NCBI GenBank assembly: GCA_964575425.1
Contig: CAZNRD010000005.1
Span: 49,628-113,627, forward strand
Source of the DNA: DATEAV01 sp964575425
Lineage (GTDB): Bacteria; Chloroflexota; Anaerolineae; Anaerolineales; E44-bin32
Reading direction: 5' to 3'
DNA length: 64,000 nucleotides
Shown: positions 24,095 through 33,296 of the stretch, one piece after another
Layout: every line of letters starts with the position of its first letter
Numbering within the stretch: position 1 is the stretch's first letter
Translations under genes and position numbers: made by a program
Notes under the pieces: model-generated
The model's input: the letters and a program-made list of their open reading frames with translations, nothing else
Databases searched by the model: none
Told to the model about the DNA's origin: nothing

Positions 24095-26008
24095 ATGCAT
24101 CCCTGTTCAATCCTGCTGCTCCCTCTGACCTTCCTGATCATCTATGTCACGCTGCTGGGCGGCGAGGGGAGCGATACAGAGGCGTGGAGGCGTGCCTTTG
24201 TCAAGACGGCCCTTGTCTGCGGCGCGTTGGTGACCGCGTCGACCGAAGTGCTAAGCGTGTGGCATGCAGTCACGGGCTCAGGCTTGATCCTCTTCTGGTC
24301 TCTGGCGCTGTTGGTCGCTGGCGTGGCCTGCTGGCGCACCGGGGCCGCGGCGAAGGCAAGGCGATGGCTGCGGGCGCGAGTCTGGCAGCAATCCCCGGCC
24401 GAGGCTGCGCTGCTGGCTGGGCTGGGGGTGGTGCTCCTTCTGACGGGCCTGGTGGCCTGGGTGTCGCCGCCGAACACCACTGATTCCCATCTCTACCATA
24501 TGAGCCGGGTGATGCACTGGGCGCAGGATGCCAGCTTGAGGCACTATCCGACAAGCTATGAAGTGCAGCTGTGGTTCCCGCCCTGGGCGGAGACAGCGAT
24601 ACTGACACTGCGCCTGCTCTGGGGGAATGACCAGGTGGCCGCGTTCGTCCAGTGGGGAAGCTATGCTGGCTGCCTGATCCTGGCGGCGGGGATCGCGGGC
24701 CTGCTGGGGGCAGGCCGGCGAGGGCGGGCGCTGGCGATGGCCTTCGGTGCCAGCATTCCGATGGCTGTGCTGCAGGCGACGAGCACACAGAATGATCTCG
24801 TCGTTAGCTTCTGGCTGCTCTGCCTGGGTTATCTGATCCTGAAGGAAGACGCGCAGTCGGGCGGGGGAACGAGGCCCCTGTGGATCGGGGTCGCCATAGG
24901 GCTCGGGATCCTCACCAAAGGAACTGCCTACATGTACTTCGCCCCCATGGGGGCTTGGTATGCTCTCTCGGGGTGGCGGCGAAACGGACTCGGGGGAGTG
25001 CTGCGGCGAGCTCTGTTGCTGGCCCTCGCTGTAGTGACCCTGAATCTCGGTCACTGGTCTAGGAATCTGGGGACCTATCACTCTGCACTCGGGGTGACGG
25101 ATGGCAACGGAGGCCTAGTCAGCCTGCCTCCACTGGCCGGGTGGGCCCTCAACGCAATCGCCCACGTGCTCACGCATTTCGCCTCGCCGGGGGAAGTGCT
25201 GACCGCTCGAGTGACCGAAGTGGTCCAGTGGCTTTCTGGTCAAGTCGGGTATCGCATCCCCGGATTCCACCTTACGTGGGCGTGGAATCATGAGGACCTG
25301 GCCGGCAGCCCCATCCATCTCGTCGCGATCGGCCTGGGCCTCATCGCCCTGTTGGTGCGACGTCGGCGACGGCACTCCCCCGGATTGGTGATCTACGCCG
25401 CATCGGGGATGATCGGGCTCGGATTCCTGGCGGTTCTGGTAACATGGAACCCCTACGTCGTCCGGCTGCACCTTCCCTTCCTCCTGGCGATGGCCCCGGT
25501 GGTGGGGGTGTCCTTCGAGTCCTGGCTGCGGCCCGGACTCGTCAGCCTGCTGAGCGCTGCGTTCATGGCCTTCAGCCTTCCCTGGGTTCTCCTCAACCAG
25601 ACCCGGCCGGTCATCAGCCTGCGCCCACGCACCGCAATCGTTAGCGTGTTTCGGGCGGAGAAAGTCGATATCCTGTTCGCGAACTGGCTCCGGCAGCGAG
25701 ATGACTTCGTCGCCGCTACCGCTATGGTGCGGGATACGGGCTGCACGCAGATCGGGCTGCGCATTGACTCGCATGACCTCGAGTATCCCTACTGGTGGCT
25801 GCTTGGGGCGCCGCAGGACGGGATGCGCCTGGAGCATGTGGATCCCTATCCGCATTTGGAACGATACATAAGTCCGGACTTCAGGCCGTGCGCTATCCTA
25901 TGCACAACCTGCGGCGGGCGAACACAGCTCCACGGTTTGGAGATCGCAGGTGAATTCGGAGAGATCGCGGTCTTCGCTGGTGGACGGTTCGAACGGGAAG
26001 TGCCATAG
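24095..26008 (+). CDS. GT-C-like membrane protein, Cys-tail paralogue family (copy 2)
   Basis: A 637-residue polytopic protein of the same plan as its upstream neighbour. The first large loop has Thr-Asp-Ser-His-Leu-Tyr-His and an Arg-Val-Met-His-Trp-Ala-Gln segment, then Phe-Pro-Pro-Trp-Ala-Glu. The C-terminal tail has Cys599, Cys603 and Cys606 in the order C-x3-C-x2-C. In both the Trp-Ala-Glu loop and the cysteine spacing it is closer to the 37.9 kb copy than to its direct neighbours. The in-frame sequence upstream of ATG 24095 runs far back inside the preceding gene and is a shadow. A 256-base gap follows before the methyltransferase-GT2 fusion. Confidence 0.68.
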   Translation: MHPCSILLLPLTFLIIYVTLLGGEGSDTEAWRRAFVKTALVCGALVTASTEVLSVWHAVTGSGLILFWSLALLVAGVACWRTGAAAKARRWLRARVWQQSPAEAALLAGLGVVLLLTGLVAWVSPPNTTDSHLYHMSRVMHWAQDASLRHYPTSYEVQLWFPPWAETAILTLRLLWGNDQVAAFVQWGSYAGCLILAAGIAGLLGAGRRGRALAMAFGASIPMAVLQATSTQNDLVVSFWLLCLGYLILKEDAQSGGGTRPLWIGVAIGLGILTKGTAYMYFAPMGAWYALSGWRRNGLGGVLRRALLLALAVVTLNLGHWSRNLGTYHSALGVTDGNGGLVSLPPLAGWALNAIAHVLTHFASPGEVLTARVTEVVQWLSGQVGYRIPGFHLTWAWNHEDLAGSPIHLVAIGLGLIALLVRRRRRHSPGLVIYAASGMIGLGFLAVLVTWNPYVVRLHLPFLLAMAPVVGVSFESWLRPGLVSLLSAAFMAFSLPWVLLNQTRPVISLRPRTAIVSVFRAEKVDILFANWLRQRDDFVAATAMVRDTGCTQIGLRIDSHDLEYPYWWLLGAPQDGMRLEHVDPYPHLERYISPDFRPCAILCTTCGGRTQLHGLEIAGEFGEIAVFAGGRFEREVP

Positions 26009-26264
26009 GCGCTCGCGCAAGCGGAGGCCCGTGCCAGGAGGTCCCGCAATGTGTGTTATTCTTTGGAGCTGCGTCGGCTCCGTGGGTGTCGCGGCACGGA
26101 TGGCATGAGGGGCCTCGTTGCATGCAGAGGTTTGGCCGGAAGGACGGATGGCGCTGCGTGGGTTCCGTGGCGGAGCGGGCTGAGCGAGACAAGTCGTCTG
26201 GTGAAACCATGGGTCATGCGACCTGGGAGTGGGCGAACACAGGGTTGTGCAAGGTGGCGAACGG

Positions 26265-27719
26265 ATGAGTTCTCACCTTCTACGGGGGCGGGATCCGGCC
26301 GCTGAGGACTACCAGCAGAGCCGGATCTCCCACTGGGATTCCCTGGCGCGCCAACTGGATACCTGGACGGGCTGTGGCGGGGCCTACCACCGCCGCCTGG
26401 CGGAAATCTACCGTTTCCTGGTACCGCCGGGGCAGCGTGTCTTGGAGCTTGGGTGCGGTCGCGGCGACTTGCTGGCGGCGCTGCAGCCAGCCTTCGGGCT
26501 TGGCGTCGATTTCTCCGCTGAGATGGTGCGCCGCGCCCGCCGACGGCATCCCAGTCTGCTCTTCATCCAGGGGGACGCCCATGCCGTGCCGCTTTCGGGG
26601 GCGTTTGATGTGATCCTGCTTTCAGATCTGGTGAACGACTTGTGGGATGTGCAGACAGTGTTTGATGAAGTGGCACGTCTCGCAGGACCGCATACTCGTA
26701 TCCTGCTGAATGTCTACAGCCGTCTTTGGGAAGTCCCGCTCGAGGTCACCCGCCGCCTCGGGCTCAGCAAGCCGACGCTCCACGAGAACTGGCTGACCGT
26801 TGATGATATCGGCAATCTCTTGACATTGGCTGGGCTTGAGAAGATACATTCGTGGCAGGAGATCCTGCTGCCCCTGCCCGTGCCTCTCCTGGCCCCTCTC
26901 TGCAACAAGCTCCTCGTGCGCTTTTGGCCCTTCCGTGAGCTCGGGCTGACGAACTTTGTTGTTGCCAAGCGCGTCGCGCGACCGGTCGAGGCTGACCGAG
27001 CACCCACAGTCTCCGTTGTCGTGCCGGCACGCAATGAAGCGGGCAACATCCCCCAGGTCTTGGCGCGGGTGCCGGAGATGGGCGCGGGCACCGAGCTGAT
27101 CTTCGTCGAGGGCCACTCGGCGGACGACACGTATGCCACCATCGAGAGGGAAATCCAGGGGCATCGCCAACGGCGCTGCCGCCTCTTCCAGCAGACTGGC
27201 ATCGGCAAGGGGGACGCCGTGCGGCTCGGGTTCGCCCACGCGACGGGCGAAATCCTGATGATCCTGGATGCAGACCTGACGGTGCCTCCCGAGACGCTGC
27301 CCCGGTTCTACGCGGCGCTGGTGGAGGGGCGGGGCGAATTCATCAATGGTGTCCGGTTGGTCTACCCGATGGAACACCAGGCCATGCGCTTCCTCAACCT
27401 GGTCGGCAACAAGCTGTTCAGCCTTGCCTTCTCATGGCTGCTCGGGCAGCCGGTGAAGGATACGCTCTGCGGAACCAAAGCCTTGTGGCGGCGTGATTAC
27501 GAGCGGATCGCTGCCGGCCGGTCCTACTTCGGCGATTTCGACCCCTTCGGAGACTTCGACCTCCTGTTCGGCGCGGCACGGCGGAACCTGAAGATCGTCG
27601 ACCTGCCAATTCGCTATCGCGAAAGGACCTATGGCACGACGAACATCCAGCGCTGGAAGCACGGCTGGCTGCTGTTGAGGATGACCTGGTTTGGGTTCTG
27701 GAGACTGAAGGCTTTCTAG
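26265..27719 (+). CDS. class I SAM methyltransferase fused to GT2 (DPM-like) glycosyltransferase
   Basis: A 484-residue fusion. Residues 1 to about 235 are a methyltransferase with VLELGCGRGDLLAAL near residue 60 and a Gly-Val-Asp-Phe-Ser acidic strand. From about residue 247 a GT-A domain begins: VSVVVPARNEAGN, a Phe-Val-Glu-Gly-His-Ser segment where DPM synthases have VDDGS, and the Leu-Asp335-Ala-Asp metal motif. A later Asp-Thr-Leu-Cys-Gly-Thr-Lys segment is typical of polyprenol-phosphate glycosyltransferases. It has no C-terminal membrane helices. I infer that it makes a polyprenyl-phosphate sugar and methylates it or a partner. ATG 26265 has AAGGTGG upstream. A decayed copy of its 3' end lies at 30.1 kb. 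Confidence 0.82.
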   Translation: MSSHLLRGRDPAAEDYQQSRISHWDSLARQLDTWTGCGGAYHRRLAEIYRFLVPPGQRVLELGCGRGDLLAALQPAFGLGVDFSAEMVRRARRRHPSLLFIQGDAHAVPLSGAFDVILLSDLVNDLWDVQTVFDEVARLAGPHTRILLNVYSRLWEVPLEVTRRLGLSKPTLHENWLTVDDIGNLLTLAGLEKIHSWQEILLPLPVPLLAPLCNKLLVRFWPFRELGLTNFVVAKRVARPVEADRAPTVSVVVPARNEAGNIPQVLARVPEMGAGTELIFVEGHSADDTYATIEREIQGHRQRRCRLFQQTGIGKGDAVRLGFAHATGEILMILDADLTVPPETLPRFYAALVEGRGEFINGVRLVYPMEHQAMRFLNLVGNKLFSLAFSWLLGQPVKDTLCGTKALWRRDYERIAAGRSYFGDFDPFGDFDLLFGAARRNLKIVDLPIRYRERTYGTTNIQRWKHGWLLLRMTWFGFWRLKAF

Positions 27720-27812
27720 ACCTCCGACGCCGTTGTCCTATCGGGCGTCAGCAAGCCCGAGTGGCTGCGGCCGCCCGGCCTGGGCCAGAGTGGAGACTGT
27801 TGGGGGAGGTCA

Positions 27813-29711
27813 GTGTTGGTCCTGCTCCCGGGGCTCGTCTTTGTCGGATTGGTGCTGCTCCTGTCGGCGCGGCGGCCCACCTGGGGCTGGCGGCGGAGTT
27901 TCGTCCGCGGCGCGATTCTGGCGGCCTCGGCCGCCATCCTGGGCACGGAGACTCTGAGCCTGGTCGGCGGGGTGACCCGGTCGGGGCTGGCCCTTGCCTG
28001 GAGCCTGCTGCTGGCGGCGGAGGCGGCGTGGTTCGTTGTTGCCATCCGGAGAGGACAGGGGCTTCGCTTTCCGCCGGTGCGGCTGCCTTGCGGCCGGCTT
28101 GACCGAGCGCTTCTGCTGGCGGTTGTCCTGATCGTGCTGGTCGTCGGGGCCGTAGCCTATCTATCCCCGCCCAATACGTGGGATTCACTGAACTACCACA
28201 TGGCGCGTGTCGCTCATTGGGCGCAGCTGCGGGCGATCCGCCCCTATGCCACTGGCATCGAGGTGCAGAACGGACACGGGCCGGGAGCCGAGACTCTGGT
28301 CCTGCAACTCTACATTCTGGCTTCCGGCGACCGGTGGGTCAACTTCGTCCAATGGCTGGCGATGGTGACGTGCCTGGTCGCGGCCTCGCGGCTGACAAGC
28401 GGTCTGGGAGCGACTCCGCTGGGCGAAACGCTGGCGACGCTGCTGGTGGCTGCATTACCGATCGGGATCGCGGAGGCTTCCAGCACCATGAACGACTACG
28501 TCCTGGCAGCGTGGATCATGGCAGTCGCCTCGGAGACGCTGGATGTGCTCGCAGGCAGCGAGGATCGCGGCTCGGTGTTTACCCTCAGCCTGGCTGCTGG
28601 ACTGGCCGCGTCTGTCAAAGTCACGGCATTCGTCTACCTTTTGCCCTTTGCCGTGCTGGCTGGGGTAGCCATCATTCGCCGGGAGCCGAAGGCACGCGTG
28701 GCTGTGGCGGTTGCCGTAGCCGGAGCGGCAATGCTGCTGCTCAACCTCGGCCAGTGGAGCCGCAACCTTGCCGTCTTCGGCAATCCGGTCGGGGTGCCTG
28801 CGCAGGTGCAACTTCATGCACTCGAGCTTCGCACCCCTGCTGGATGGATCTCCAACCTCACCCGGCACGCTGGGATGCACGCCTTCACCCCCTGGCGGGC
28901 CGTCAACAGGCAAGTGATGCGGGCTATCAGCAAGATCCATCAGTTGATCGGCGTGGACCTGAACGACCCACGCACGACGGCAATTGGCGAGTTCACCCCG
29001 TTCACGCCGATGACCGAGGAAACCCGCTCGACCAACTGGTACCATGCCTGGCTCTACCTTCTGTCCGGTGCGCTGATGATCGTCGGCTTCAGACGCTTTC
29101 GGTCGCTGGTCTTCGTCTATGCCGCTGCCGCATTGGCGACCTTTGTGCTGTTCTGCTTCGTTTTCAAATGGCAAGTCTTCAGCAGTCGGTTGCTCCTGCC
29201 ATTCTTCGTCCTTCTGGCGCCAGTTGCAGCCCGCGCGGTGACGGCCTGGTTCCCCTCCTGGCTGGTGGGGGTTCTCGGGGCGGCCATCCTTGTCGCCTGC
29301 TGGCCATGGCTGACCGGGATCGACAATCGGCCGCTCCTGCCGAAAGCAGGAAGCGTGGTCACGATTCTGAACACGCCGAGAGAGGACCTGTATGCCTGGC
29401 CCGGCTCTATCGCTCCTCATCAGGCGGTGGCCGAACGGATCCTCGCCCAAGGATGCTCCACGGTCGGCATAGCCATCTCCGGGGCGGGTGCGGAGTATCC
29501 GTTCTGGGCGTTCCTCGGTGCGCCCCGATCCGACCTGCGAATCGACTGGATTGTTTCAGGGACGCCTTCCGGGAAGTACGAGGATCCCGACTTCGCTCCC
29601 TGCGCGGTGATCTGCGACTGGTCCTGCCCGGCGGACTCGACGACAATTCGCGGGTTGGTCCTGGCCGACACGATCGGCGGCCTGCGCCTCTTCCTGCCGC
29701 CGGGGTCGTGA
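27813..29711 (+). CDS. GT-C-like membrane protein, Cys-tail paralogue family (copy 3)
   Basis: A 632-residue polytopic protein, the nearest relative of the 22.2 kb gene: the same Trp-Asp-Ser-Leu-Asn-Tyr-His first-loop motif, the same Thr-Gly-Ile-Glu stretch and the same tail with Cys597, Cys601 and Cys605 (FAPCAVICDWSCPAD). About twelve helices lie between. GTG 27813 follows a GGGGGAGG site with only three bases of spacing, so TTG 27816 or a codon slightly later may be the real start. It follows the methyltransferase-GT2 fusion and precedes a fragment of a second fusion copy. The pair may therefore come from a segmental duplication. Confidence 0.68.
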   Translation: MLVLLPGLVFVGLVLLLSARRPTWGWRRSFVRGAILAASAAILGTETLSLVGGVTRSGLALAWSLLLAAEAAWFVVAIRRGQGLRFPPVRLPCGRLDRALLLAVVLIVLVVGAVAYLSPPNTWDSLNYHMARVAHWAQLRAIRPYATGIEVQNGHGPGAETLVLQLYILASGDRWVNFVQWLAMVTCLVAASRLTSGLGATPLGETLATLLVAALPIGIAEASSTMNDYVLAAWIMAVASETLDVLAGSEDRGSVFTLSLAAGLAASVKVTAFVYLLPFAVLAGVAIIRREPKARVAVAVAVAGAAMLLLNLGQWSRNLAVFGNPVGVPAQVQLHALELRTPAGWISNLTRHAGMHAFTPWRAVNRQVMRAISKIHQLIGVDLNDPRTTAIGEFTPFTPMTEETRSTNWYHAWLYLLSGALMIVGFRRFRSLVFVYAAAALATFVLFCFVFKWQVFSSRLLLPFFVLLAPVAARAVTAWFPSWLVGVLGAAILVACWPWLTGIDNRPLLPKAGSVVTILNTPREDLYAWPGSIAPHQAVAERILAQGCSTVGIAISGAGAEYPFWAFLGAPRSDLRIDWIVSGTPSGKYEDPDFAPCAVICDWSCPADSTTIRGLVLADTIGGLRLFLPPGS

Positions 29712-30089
29712 GGAGATGTCGGCCAATTCACTCAGGGCGCGTTGGGAGTCGGTTACGTCACGGGATCGGCGCCGGACCGTCAGAGACCGGGCCAGGTACA
29801 ATCGGCCTGGTCGTCGGCCGCCTAGGGGTCGGAATGTCACTCCCGGCAGGCCGATTGGGGCGTGGAGAGGAAGCATGCCCTCAAGACAGGGGTCAGGGAC
29901 AGCCAGCGGCGCGGGCGAGATCATTCCCCCGGTGTGCATCGGGGGAGAGGTTGTCGCAGTCCTCGGCCTTTGCCGGATCGGTGTCCTTCTTGCCCTGGGC
30001 TCGCCGCCGGCCACCCGGGATGTCCATAACCGCTCCGGGGGTGGCGGGTTAACCTGCCGCAGAGGTCGGTGGCGTCGGATCGCCCCCGG
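29712..30089 (+). other. intergenic stretch without a convincing gene
   Basis: About 380 bases between the Cys-tail paralogue and the pseudogene fragment. A frame is open through most of it (ATG 29716), but the translation is very rich in Arg, Gly and Pro and matches nothing I know, so I do not call it. A TACAAT hexamer near 29796 could be a -10 element, but no -35 partner is evident. The 3' part may contain further, unrecognisable remains of the decayed gene that becomes visible at about 30090. Confidence 0.4.
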
Positions 30090-30237
30090 CGAGGGCCACT
30101 TGCGCGGCTTCGGCATTCCCTCTCGGGAGGCACGGCACAACCCGAGGATCGTCGACCCGCCGTTCCATCCCCGCGAGCGGACCCATGTCACGACGAATAC
30201 CCAGCGCTGGAAGCGCGGTTGGCTGCTGCCGGTGTAG
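30090..30237 (+). pseudogene. remnant of methyltransferase-GT2 fusion 3' end
   Basis: The last 50 or so codons before the stop at 30235-30237 align without gaps at the DNA level to the end of the fusion gene at about 27580-27675. Both encode an ARxN-x-x-IVD stretch, then P-x-x-x-x-RERT, TTN-x-QRWK and GWLL. Here the matching frame has no start, no nucleotide-binding strand and no DxD motif in front of it, and it stops early, 15 residues short of the intact copy. I read it as the eroded 3' end of a duplicated fusion gene. How far the remnant reaches to the left is uncertain; similarity fades before about 30070. Confidence 0.65.
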
Positions 30238-30262
30238 TATCGTCAACCTGGAGGACTCCATC

Positions 30263-31282
30263 GTGACAGAAAGCGACCAGGGCAGACGTCGTCCGCAGGT
30301 GGACATCGTGGTTCCTGTTCACAATGAGGAGCAAGCCCTGCCGGCGTTCCACGCCAGGCTGTCTCGCGCACTGGAAAGCCTCCCCTATGAGTTCTGCATC
30401 TGCTACGTTGACGACGGGTCGAGCGACGGGACGGATCAGGTGCTTGCCTCGATCCGCGCCGCGGACCTAAGGGTGGGAGTCCTTCGGCTCAGCCGGAATT
30501 TCGGCCACCAGGCGGCTCTCAGCGCGGGCCTTGACAGGGCCTCCGGTGACGCGGTCATAACGATCGATGGAGACGGCCAGCATCCTCCGGAGCTGATCCC
30601 GCAGATGCTGGAGCTCTACGAGGTGGGCTATCAGGTGGTTCTGACCCAGCGCAGTGCGGATGAGGCCTCGCTGTTCAAACGCTGGAGTTCAACCGCCTTC
30701 TATTCGCTGATCAATGCTGTGGCTGAGACTCGGCTCGTTCCGGGTTCCGCTGATTTCCGTCTCCTATCGCGGCAGGCTGCGGACGCGCTCCGGGGCATGC
30801 GGGAATACCACCGGTTCTTGCGCGGCATGGTTTCCTGGATCGGCTACCGGACGGTGATCCTTCCGTTCAAACCAGGCGCGCGCATGGGCGGCAAGTCCAA
30901 GTACAGCCTTCGGAAGATGGTTCGGCTGGCCATGGACGCCATTTTCTCCTTCTCCCTGATGCCCCTCTATCTCGGCATCGCACTCGGCTTGTTCTTCCTA
31001 GCGCTGGCTGCTGTCGAGATTCTCTACGTGCTCAGTCTATGGCTGTCCAGAGAGACAGCGACCCTGGCACCGGGCTGGAGCTCTCTGATGTTCGTCGTCC
31101 TGTTTGTCGGAGCTACCCTCTCGATCATCCTGGGGATCGTGGGCCTCTACGTCGGCTACATCTTCCAGGAGGTCAAGCGCAGGCCGCCGTACCTCGTGGA
31201 GATGGATGCGCGTGGCAAGCAGGACGGAGCGGGAGGAAGGCCGTCGGATGACCGGACCGATGATTTGCCCCGTGCCGGGTGA
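30263..31282 (+). CDS. GT2 polyprenol-phosphate glycosyltransferase (GtrB/DPM1-like)
   Basis: A 339-residue enzyme: a cytosolic GT-A domain with DIVVPVHNEEQAL, Tyr-Val-Asp-Asp-Gly-Ser-Ser-Asp-Gly and the metal-binding Ile-Asp-Gly-Asp-Gly-Gln-His, an RxGGKSKY-type loop, and two C-terminal membrane helices (about residues 230-255 and 270-300). This is the layout of GtrB/ArnC-type enzymes, which move glucose or a similar sugar from a nucleotide donor to undecaprenyl phosphate. Such lipid sugars are the donors for GT-C enzymes, many of which surround it. GTG 30263 with GGAGG 8 bases upstream is the best start; the open frame extends back to 30185 inside the pseudogene. The last 30 residues are polar and variable. 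Confidence 0.85.
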   Translation: MTESDQGRRRPQVDIVVPVHNEEQALPAFHARLSRALESLPYEFCICYVDDGSSDGTDQVLASIRAADLRVGVLRLSRNFGHQAALSAGLDRASGDAVITIDGDGQHPPELIPQMLELYEVGYQVVLTQRSADEASLFKRWSSTAFYSLINAVAETRLVPGSADFRLLSRQAADALRGMREYHRFLRGMVSWIGYRTVILPFKPGARMGGKSKYSLRKMVRLAMDAIFSFSLMPLYLGIALGLFFLALAAVEILYVLSLWLSRETATLAPGWSSLMFVVLFVGATLSIILGIVGLYVGYIFQEVKRRPPYLVEMDARGKQDGAGGRPSDDRTDDLPRAG

Positions 31283-31398
31283 GAGCATCTCCCGTGACCG
31301 AGGCTTGCGCATCGAGTTGGACAGGAGCAATCTGCCTGCTGCGCGGCAGCGTCGTGAGCGTAGGCCCATTGGTCTCCACAAACCATCGGATGTAGAGC

Positions 31399-33063
31399 AT
31401 GCGCGGACAGTGTGAGGGGAAGACAAACCTCTCCTTCCTCTCCGAGCGCCTGCTGACCTGGTCGCTGGTTGGCATATGCGTGGCGGTCATGATGCCGCGA
31501 CTTACCTCCGCGCACTTCGGCCTATTGGACGATGGCCGAACGGTAGCGATGGCGGAGCAGATGGCGCGCGGCAAGTTCGACCTGGGTTGGGACCGGAACG
31601 CGGGCCGTTTCCGGCCAGTGTACTGGGCCATCCCTGCCGCCGTCTACGGCGCTGGGGGCGCGCAGCCCCTGTGGTTCTTTGCCGCCAACCTGATCTCCCT
31701 CGTGACGACCGTCGTGCTCATCATGTGGCTTGTGCGTCGCGCGGGCGGCAGCAGGCTCGCTGCATGGTTGGCAGGCGCGCTGTTTGCCCTGTCCGGCCCC
31801 GCGGTGGAGGCCTACTACACACTTTCCAAGGGGGAGGTGTACCAGGTCCTGCTGCTGGTGGCGGCGCTGACTGTCATGGATAGGCTGTCGACGCGACTTC
31901 CCCGGTCGCGCCCGGTCATCACGGCGGGGCTGACAGCAGCCCTCCTGTTTCTCGCATACAGTGTGAAGGAGACCTCGCTGGCCATGTTGCCCATCAGTCT
32001 TGGCTGGTGGCTGGTGGAGCTCCTTCGCTCGCGCCGCGTCGCGGGTGGAGAGAGACTGAGTGGGCGAGGAGCATTCCTGGTGGCCAATGTCGTTGCGGCC
32101 GGGGCGTACTTGACGGCGCGAGCGGTCTTCCTGGGCGGCGGTCCGGGTGGTGGGGACTACACGTTTCGCTATGCAGTTGGCCTCGACGGCGTGGTTTCCA
32201 GTGCAACCCGCTGGGCCGGCTGGCTGCTGCGGGACTTCCCATATCTCGTTCCCATGGTGCTCGCGGCGGCCTCATTGCAGCCTGGCCGAGGCGTTCTTCT
32301 GGCCGGCAGGGAGATGATGGAGGCTGCACTTTGGATAGTGGGTTGGACTGTGGTCTTCCTTCCGTGGCCGTGGACCGATGAGTATTATCTGCTCCCTTGT
32401 GCGGCCGGGGTCGCACGGATGATGGCGGCCGTGACCGATGCGGTTCTGGTGGACCTCAGGAGTTTGGCGGCGAGTCGGCGGTGGTTGGCGTCTGTCTTCC
32501 TGCTGCTGGCGGCTCTCGGCTTCACCGTGACTGTGCCCAATGCTGTGACCTCGGCGCGCATTCAGCTTGCAGTCGACCAGGCCAACGCCGAGATGATCTC
32601 ATTCCTGGCGAGAGAGCTGCCCGAGGGTTCGACGCTCCTCGTCAATCTGCAGGTGCCGCGGGAGTACTTCGATCAGATAGGCATTCACCTGCATGACCTC
32701 CATGACCGAGCAGACATTCGGGTCGTGGCCTACCAGGGAGAGGCGCTTGAGGGCTTCGCTACCGGTGCTGGAAAAACCTTCCTGCTCACAGGCTGGATTG
32801 AGGGAAAGCCGTATTTCACGGTGAGGATCGGGGTGAATGAGGCGGATATGCACCGGTGGAATGCCTCCCTCGATGCGAACCTGCCGACGGGAGCCGTGGT
32901 GGTCTTCGAAACGAGCCGAGGATTTGGCCGGGCAAACCTCGAGATTCCTGCGCTGCTTTGTCCCCTCGCGCCGGGAAAAGCATTCTGTGCCGAGCCAAGG
33001 CCGTTCTTCGAAAGGGAACTTTTCGTTTACGGCTGGAGGCTGTACGCGCTGCCGGGTCCATGA
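31399..33063 (+). CDS. GT-C-like membrane glycosyltransferase candidate
   Basis: A 554-residue polytopic protein. The first helix (about residues 18-34) is followed by a loop with Gly-Leu-Leu-Asp44-Asp45-Gly-Arg, the acidic pair expected of GT-C enzymes. About nine helices follow, then a soluble C-terminal region of about 160 residues. The ATG at 31399 has no strong ribosome site and lies 116 bases after the previous stop. A degenerate repeat begins 26 bases after its stop. No family-specific substrate motif is recognised. Confidence 0.65.
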   Translation: MRGQCEGKTNLSFLSERLLTWSLVGICVAVMMPRLTSAHFGLLDDGRTVAMAEQMARGKFDLGWDRNAGRFRPVYWAIPAAVYGAGGAQPLWFFAANLISLVTTVVLIMWLVRRAGGSRLAAWLAGALFALSGPAVEAYYTLSKGEVYQVLLLVAALTVMDRLSTRLPRSRPVITAGLTAALLFLAYSVKETSLAMLPISLGWWLVELLRSRRVAGGERLSGRGAFLVANVVAAGAYLTARAVFLGGGPGGGDYTFRYAVGLDGVVSSATRWAGWLLRDFPYLVPMVLAAASLQPGRGVLLAGREMMEAALWIVGWTVVFLPWPWTDEYYLLPCAAGVARMMAAVTDAVLVDLRSLAASRRWLASVFLLLAALGFTVTVPNAVTSARIQLAVDQANAEMISFLARELPEGSTLLVNLQVPREYFDQIGIHLHDLHDRADIRVVAYQGEALEGFATGAGKTFLLTGWIEGKPYFTVRIGVNEADMHRWNASLDANLPTGAVVVFETSRGFGRANLEIPALLCPLAPGKAFCAEPRPFFERELFVYGWRLYALPGP

Positions 33064-33089
33064 GGCCTGCATCGTAGGGACCACCTGCG

Positions 33090-33224
33090 CCTTACCCCCC
33101 GAGCCCTCTCCCTGGGCTCAGAGCGACGGGGCGTAGTGCCCCTTGGCGCCCATGGGCAGGGATGGGGGGTGTGAGGGCCTCCGCGCAGTGGACGAGATGC
33201 GTGCGGCAATTCAACAGTCTCCCG
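33090..33224. repeat. degenerate intergenic repeat, copy A
   Basis: This intergenic stretch aligns to 42356-42498. Shared blocks in the same order are: a C-run after CCTYA; CTCCCYCTGGGCT or close; GAGCGAYGG-GCGT; CCCMTTGGC; CAGATGCGTG or GAGATGCGTG; and TCAACAG. The copies differ by substitutions and small indels. No open frame is conserved, so it is a non-coding dispersed repeat of unknown type. It separates a GT-C gene from the first GT4 gene. Confidence 0.6.
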
Positions 33225-33296
33225 GATGGCAAGTTGACAGGCGCCTACCCTTCCGGCAGAATCCCCGGAAACGGTGTCCGAGGTCACTGGTAAGTC

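Noticed and set aside
29716..30237. 173-codon plus-strand frame as an intact small gene
   Set aside because: Only its last third has recognisable sequence, and that is a remnant of the methyltransferase-GT2 fusion; the first two thirds look non-coding.
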